Shown here piece by piece: positions 62,524 through 64,000 of a stretch of 64,000 bases of DNA (the first letter of the stretch is position 1; the number at the start of each line of letters is the position of its first letter). This stretch comes from Marinirhabdus sp963793275 (lineage in GTDB: Bacteria; Bacteroidota; Bacteroidia; Flavobacteriales; Flavobacteriaceae). Under the pieces are notes generated by a model. That model worked only from the letters and a program-made list of their open reading frames with translations, had not been told where the DNA came from and searched no databases. A program made the position numbers and the translations under genes. The stretch spans positions 1 to 64,000 of the forward strand of contig CAWBZL010000005.1 of assembly GCA_963793275.1 (NCBI GenBank), given 5' to 3'.

Positions 62524-63972
62524 ATGAAACACGTATTCTTATCTATTGCAATTGTTTTAGGGGTGTATAGCACATTCGCACAAACTAATGAACGCTTTTA
62601 TGCTACTATGAATGTTGTGGATGCACAGGCACTAAAAGTAGATATTCCCAACCAAATAGATATTGTAACTACCAGGCAAAATGAAGCGGTAGTGTTTATG
62701 TCTCCGGAAGCGGCGCATAAATTACACGATCGTATTTTGGTTCACGGTCCCGGATATATTTATAAAGCCACAAAAGAGGATGCGCTTCTGGCGCTTACTA
62801 AGCAAACTCAAGTGGTTTCCAGAAACCAAATGCCTTTTACTATTACCGAAGACGCTGCTGTAGCCCAGGTACTCCCGCTAATTAATACACAAAATATTGA
62901 AGATCATATCATAGAACTTGAGAACTACGGGACTCGTTACCATACGTCTCCACAAGCTGTTAGCGCAGCGGAGGATTTAAAAACCAAGTGGGAAGCGATG
63001 GCCGCTCTTTACAACAGAAATGATGTAACAGTACGTTTATATAATCATACTGCTACAAATATGCCTTCGGTTATTATGACCATTCAGGGTGCAGAAATGC
63101 CGGACGAGTTTGTTGTAGTAGGTGGGCACCTGGATTCTACCTCTAACCAGGGAAATAATGATGCGCCGGGAGCAGACGATGATGCCTCAGGTATAGCAAC
63201 AATTACAGAAGCCACTCGTGCTTTGTTCGAAATAGGTTTTGTGCCTAAACGAACTATTGAAGTAATGGCCTATGCTGCAGAAGAAATAGGCTTGGTAGGA
63301 TCTGCCGAAATTGCCTCAGCGTATGCGAATACGAATGTAAATGTAGTGGCAGTTGGACAGTTTGACATGACTAACTTTAATGGTTCTGCAACCGATGTTT
63401 CTTTGATTTCGGATTTCACGAATACCGATTTAAACAATTTCTTTGCCCAGCTAATGGACTATTATAATACTACCGGAGATCATGAGATTACGTATGGGAC
63501 TTCGCTTTGTAATTACGGATGTTCAGATCACGCAAGCTGGACAGCAGAAGGGTATATGGCTTCTTTTCCATTTGAGGCCAGCTTCGGGCAACACAACGAT
63601 AATATTCATACTGCGGATGATACATTTGCAATTTCAGGAACCGCGACACACGCAACTAAATTTGCAAAACTATGTGCAGAATTTTTAATTGAAGTAGCAA
63701 AAAGTGACGGAATCTTAGCCATAGACGAAACTACAGCAAGTAAGGTTTTTGCTGTGATCACAGATAGTAGTTTACAGTATGATGTTACAGGTACAAATAT
63801 TAATTTTTCAGCGATTGAACTTTATGATACGTTAGGAAAAAGAATAATAGCACAGAAGATTACTGAAAGCAAAGGAGAAATTTCTGTGGTAAATTTAGCC
63901 TCAGGGATTTACGTTTCTAAATTTATTTCAGACAATGGAACGTCAGTTTCTAAAAAAGTGCTGAAGCAATAA
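62524..63972 (+). CDS. M28 family metallopeptidase with T9SS sorting domain
   Basis: ATG 62524 gives a clear signal peptide (KHVFLSIAIVLGVYSTFAQ) and is preferred over the TTG at 62506. The 482-residue secreted protein has an M28 zinc-peptidase core: VVVGGHLDSTSNQGNNDAPG, DDDASGIATI, VMAYAAEEIGLVGSAE and HADDTF-type zinc ligands near HNDNIHTADDTFAI. The end (LYDTLGKRIIAQ ... GIYVSKFISDNG) is a T9SS type A tail. It is probably an extracellular aminopeptidase. Confidence 0.9.
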   Translation: MKHVFLSIAIVLGVYSTFAQTNERFYATMNVVDAQALKVDIPNQIDIVTTRQNEAVVFMSPEAAHKLHDRILVHGPGYIYKATKEDALLALTKQTQVVSRNQMPFTITEDAAVAQVLPLINTQNIEDHIIELENYGTRYHTSPQAVSAAEDLKTKWEAMAALYNRNDVTVRLYNHTATNMPSVIMTIQGAEMPDEFVVVGGHLDSTSNQGNNDAPGADDDASGIATITEATRALFEIGFVPKRTIEVMAYAAEEIGLVGSAEIASAYANTNVNVVAVGQFDMTNFNGSATDVSLISDFTNTDLNNFFAQLMDYYNTTGDHEITYGTSLCNYGCSDHASWTAEGYMASFPFEASFGQHNDNIHTADDTFAISGTATHATKFAKLCAEFLIEVAKSDGILAIDETTASKVFAVITDSSLQYDVTGTNINFSAIELYDTLGKRIIAQKITESKGEISVVNLASGIYVSKFISDNGTSVSKKVLKQ

Positions 63973-64000
63973 GTTATTTACCTTAAAAAGCCTATCAATA

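Overview
The window is AT-rich DNA from a Bacteroidota member, almost certainly a marine-type Flavobacteriaceae. The signs are type IX secretion (T9SS) C-terminal sorting domains, -7 promoter boxes of the TAnnTTTG type, a mevalonate pathway pair (mvaD plus mevalonate kinase), and families typical of flavobacteria (DUF3347, DUF4136, ASPIC/UnbV, TIGR01777). I cannot name the genus.

Positions 1 to about 21.8 kb are the right-hand part of an integrated genomic island. It carries copper and heavy-metal functions: two CopA-type P-ATPases, a CusB-like efflux adaptor and the tail of a second DUF3347 protein, a 16-cysteine copper-storage-like protein, HMA proteins, DUF305, PepSY and DUF2231 membrane proteins, and an unusual HMA-AraC fusion regulator. 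A near-repeated 25-nt motif lies upstream of two of the copper genes and is a candidate operator for that regulator. Several imperfect hairpins of one family lie between genes in the left 8 kb and resemble attC sites in layout. The island ends with a long bidirectional terminator, a tyrosine recombinase, a pair of 20-bp arm-type repeats and the 3' part of a tRNA-Leu(TAG) gene. The intact tRNA and the left end must lie outside the window.

From 22 kb on the DNA looks like core chromosome. It holds a GH92 glycosidase, an XRE regulator, and a membrane-stress operon (YbjN-like, PspA/IM30, YqiJ-like, YqiK-type flotillin, and a giant AAA+ 'DNA repair ATPase'). Then come an EEP hydrolase, a T9SS beta-helix protein, an HI0933-type flavoprotein, a secreted S74 tail-fibre-like protein, an AraC regulator, mevalonate pathway and prenyltransferase genes, an ASPIC/UnbV protein, an Mla-type ABC importer, alkaline phosphatase, a KAS III-methyltransferase-GT2 operon, and gcvP. 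The right end has an ECF sigma factor with a ZAS zinc-finger partner, and a five-gene membrane/lipid-type operon next to a GbsR/MarR regulator. Two perfect inverted repeats built on GTTTCAA flank that regulator. An M28 peptidase closes the window.

Several genes are broken by single-base indels: the second CopA, MtfA, YbjN, the DNA repair ATPase, DUF1697, and the tail of the EEP gene. In every case undoing one or two single-base changes restores an open frame of family-typical length. Sequencing or assembly error is therefore at least as likely as real gene decay, and 'pseudogene' below means frameshifted as read.
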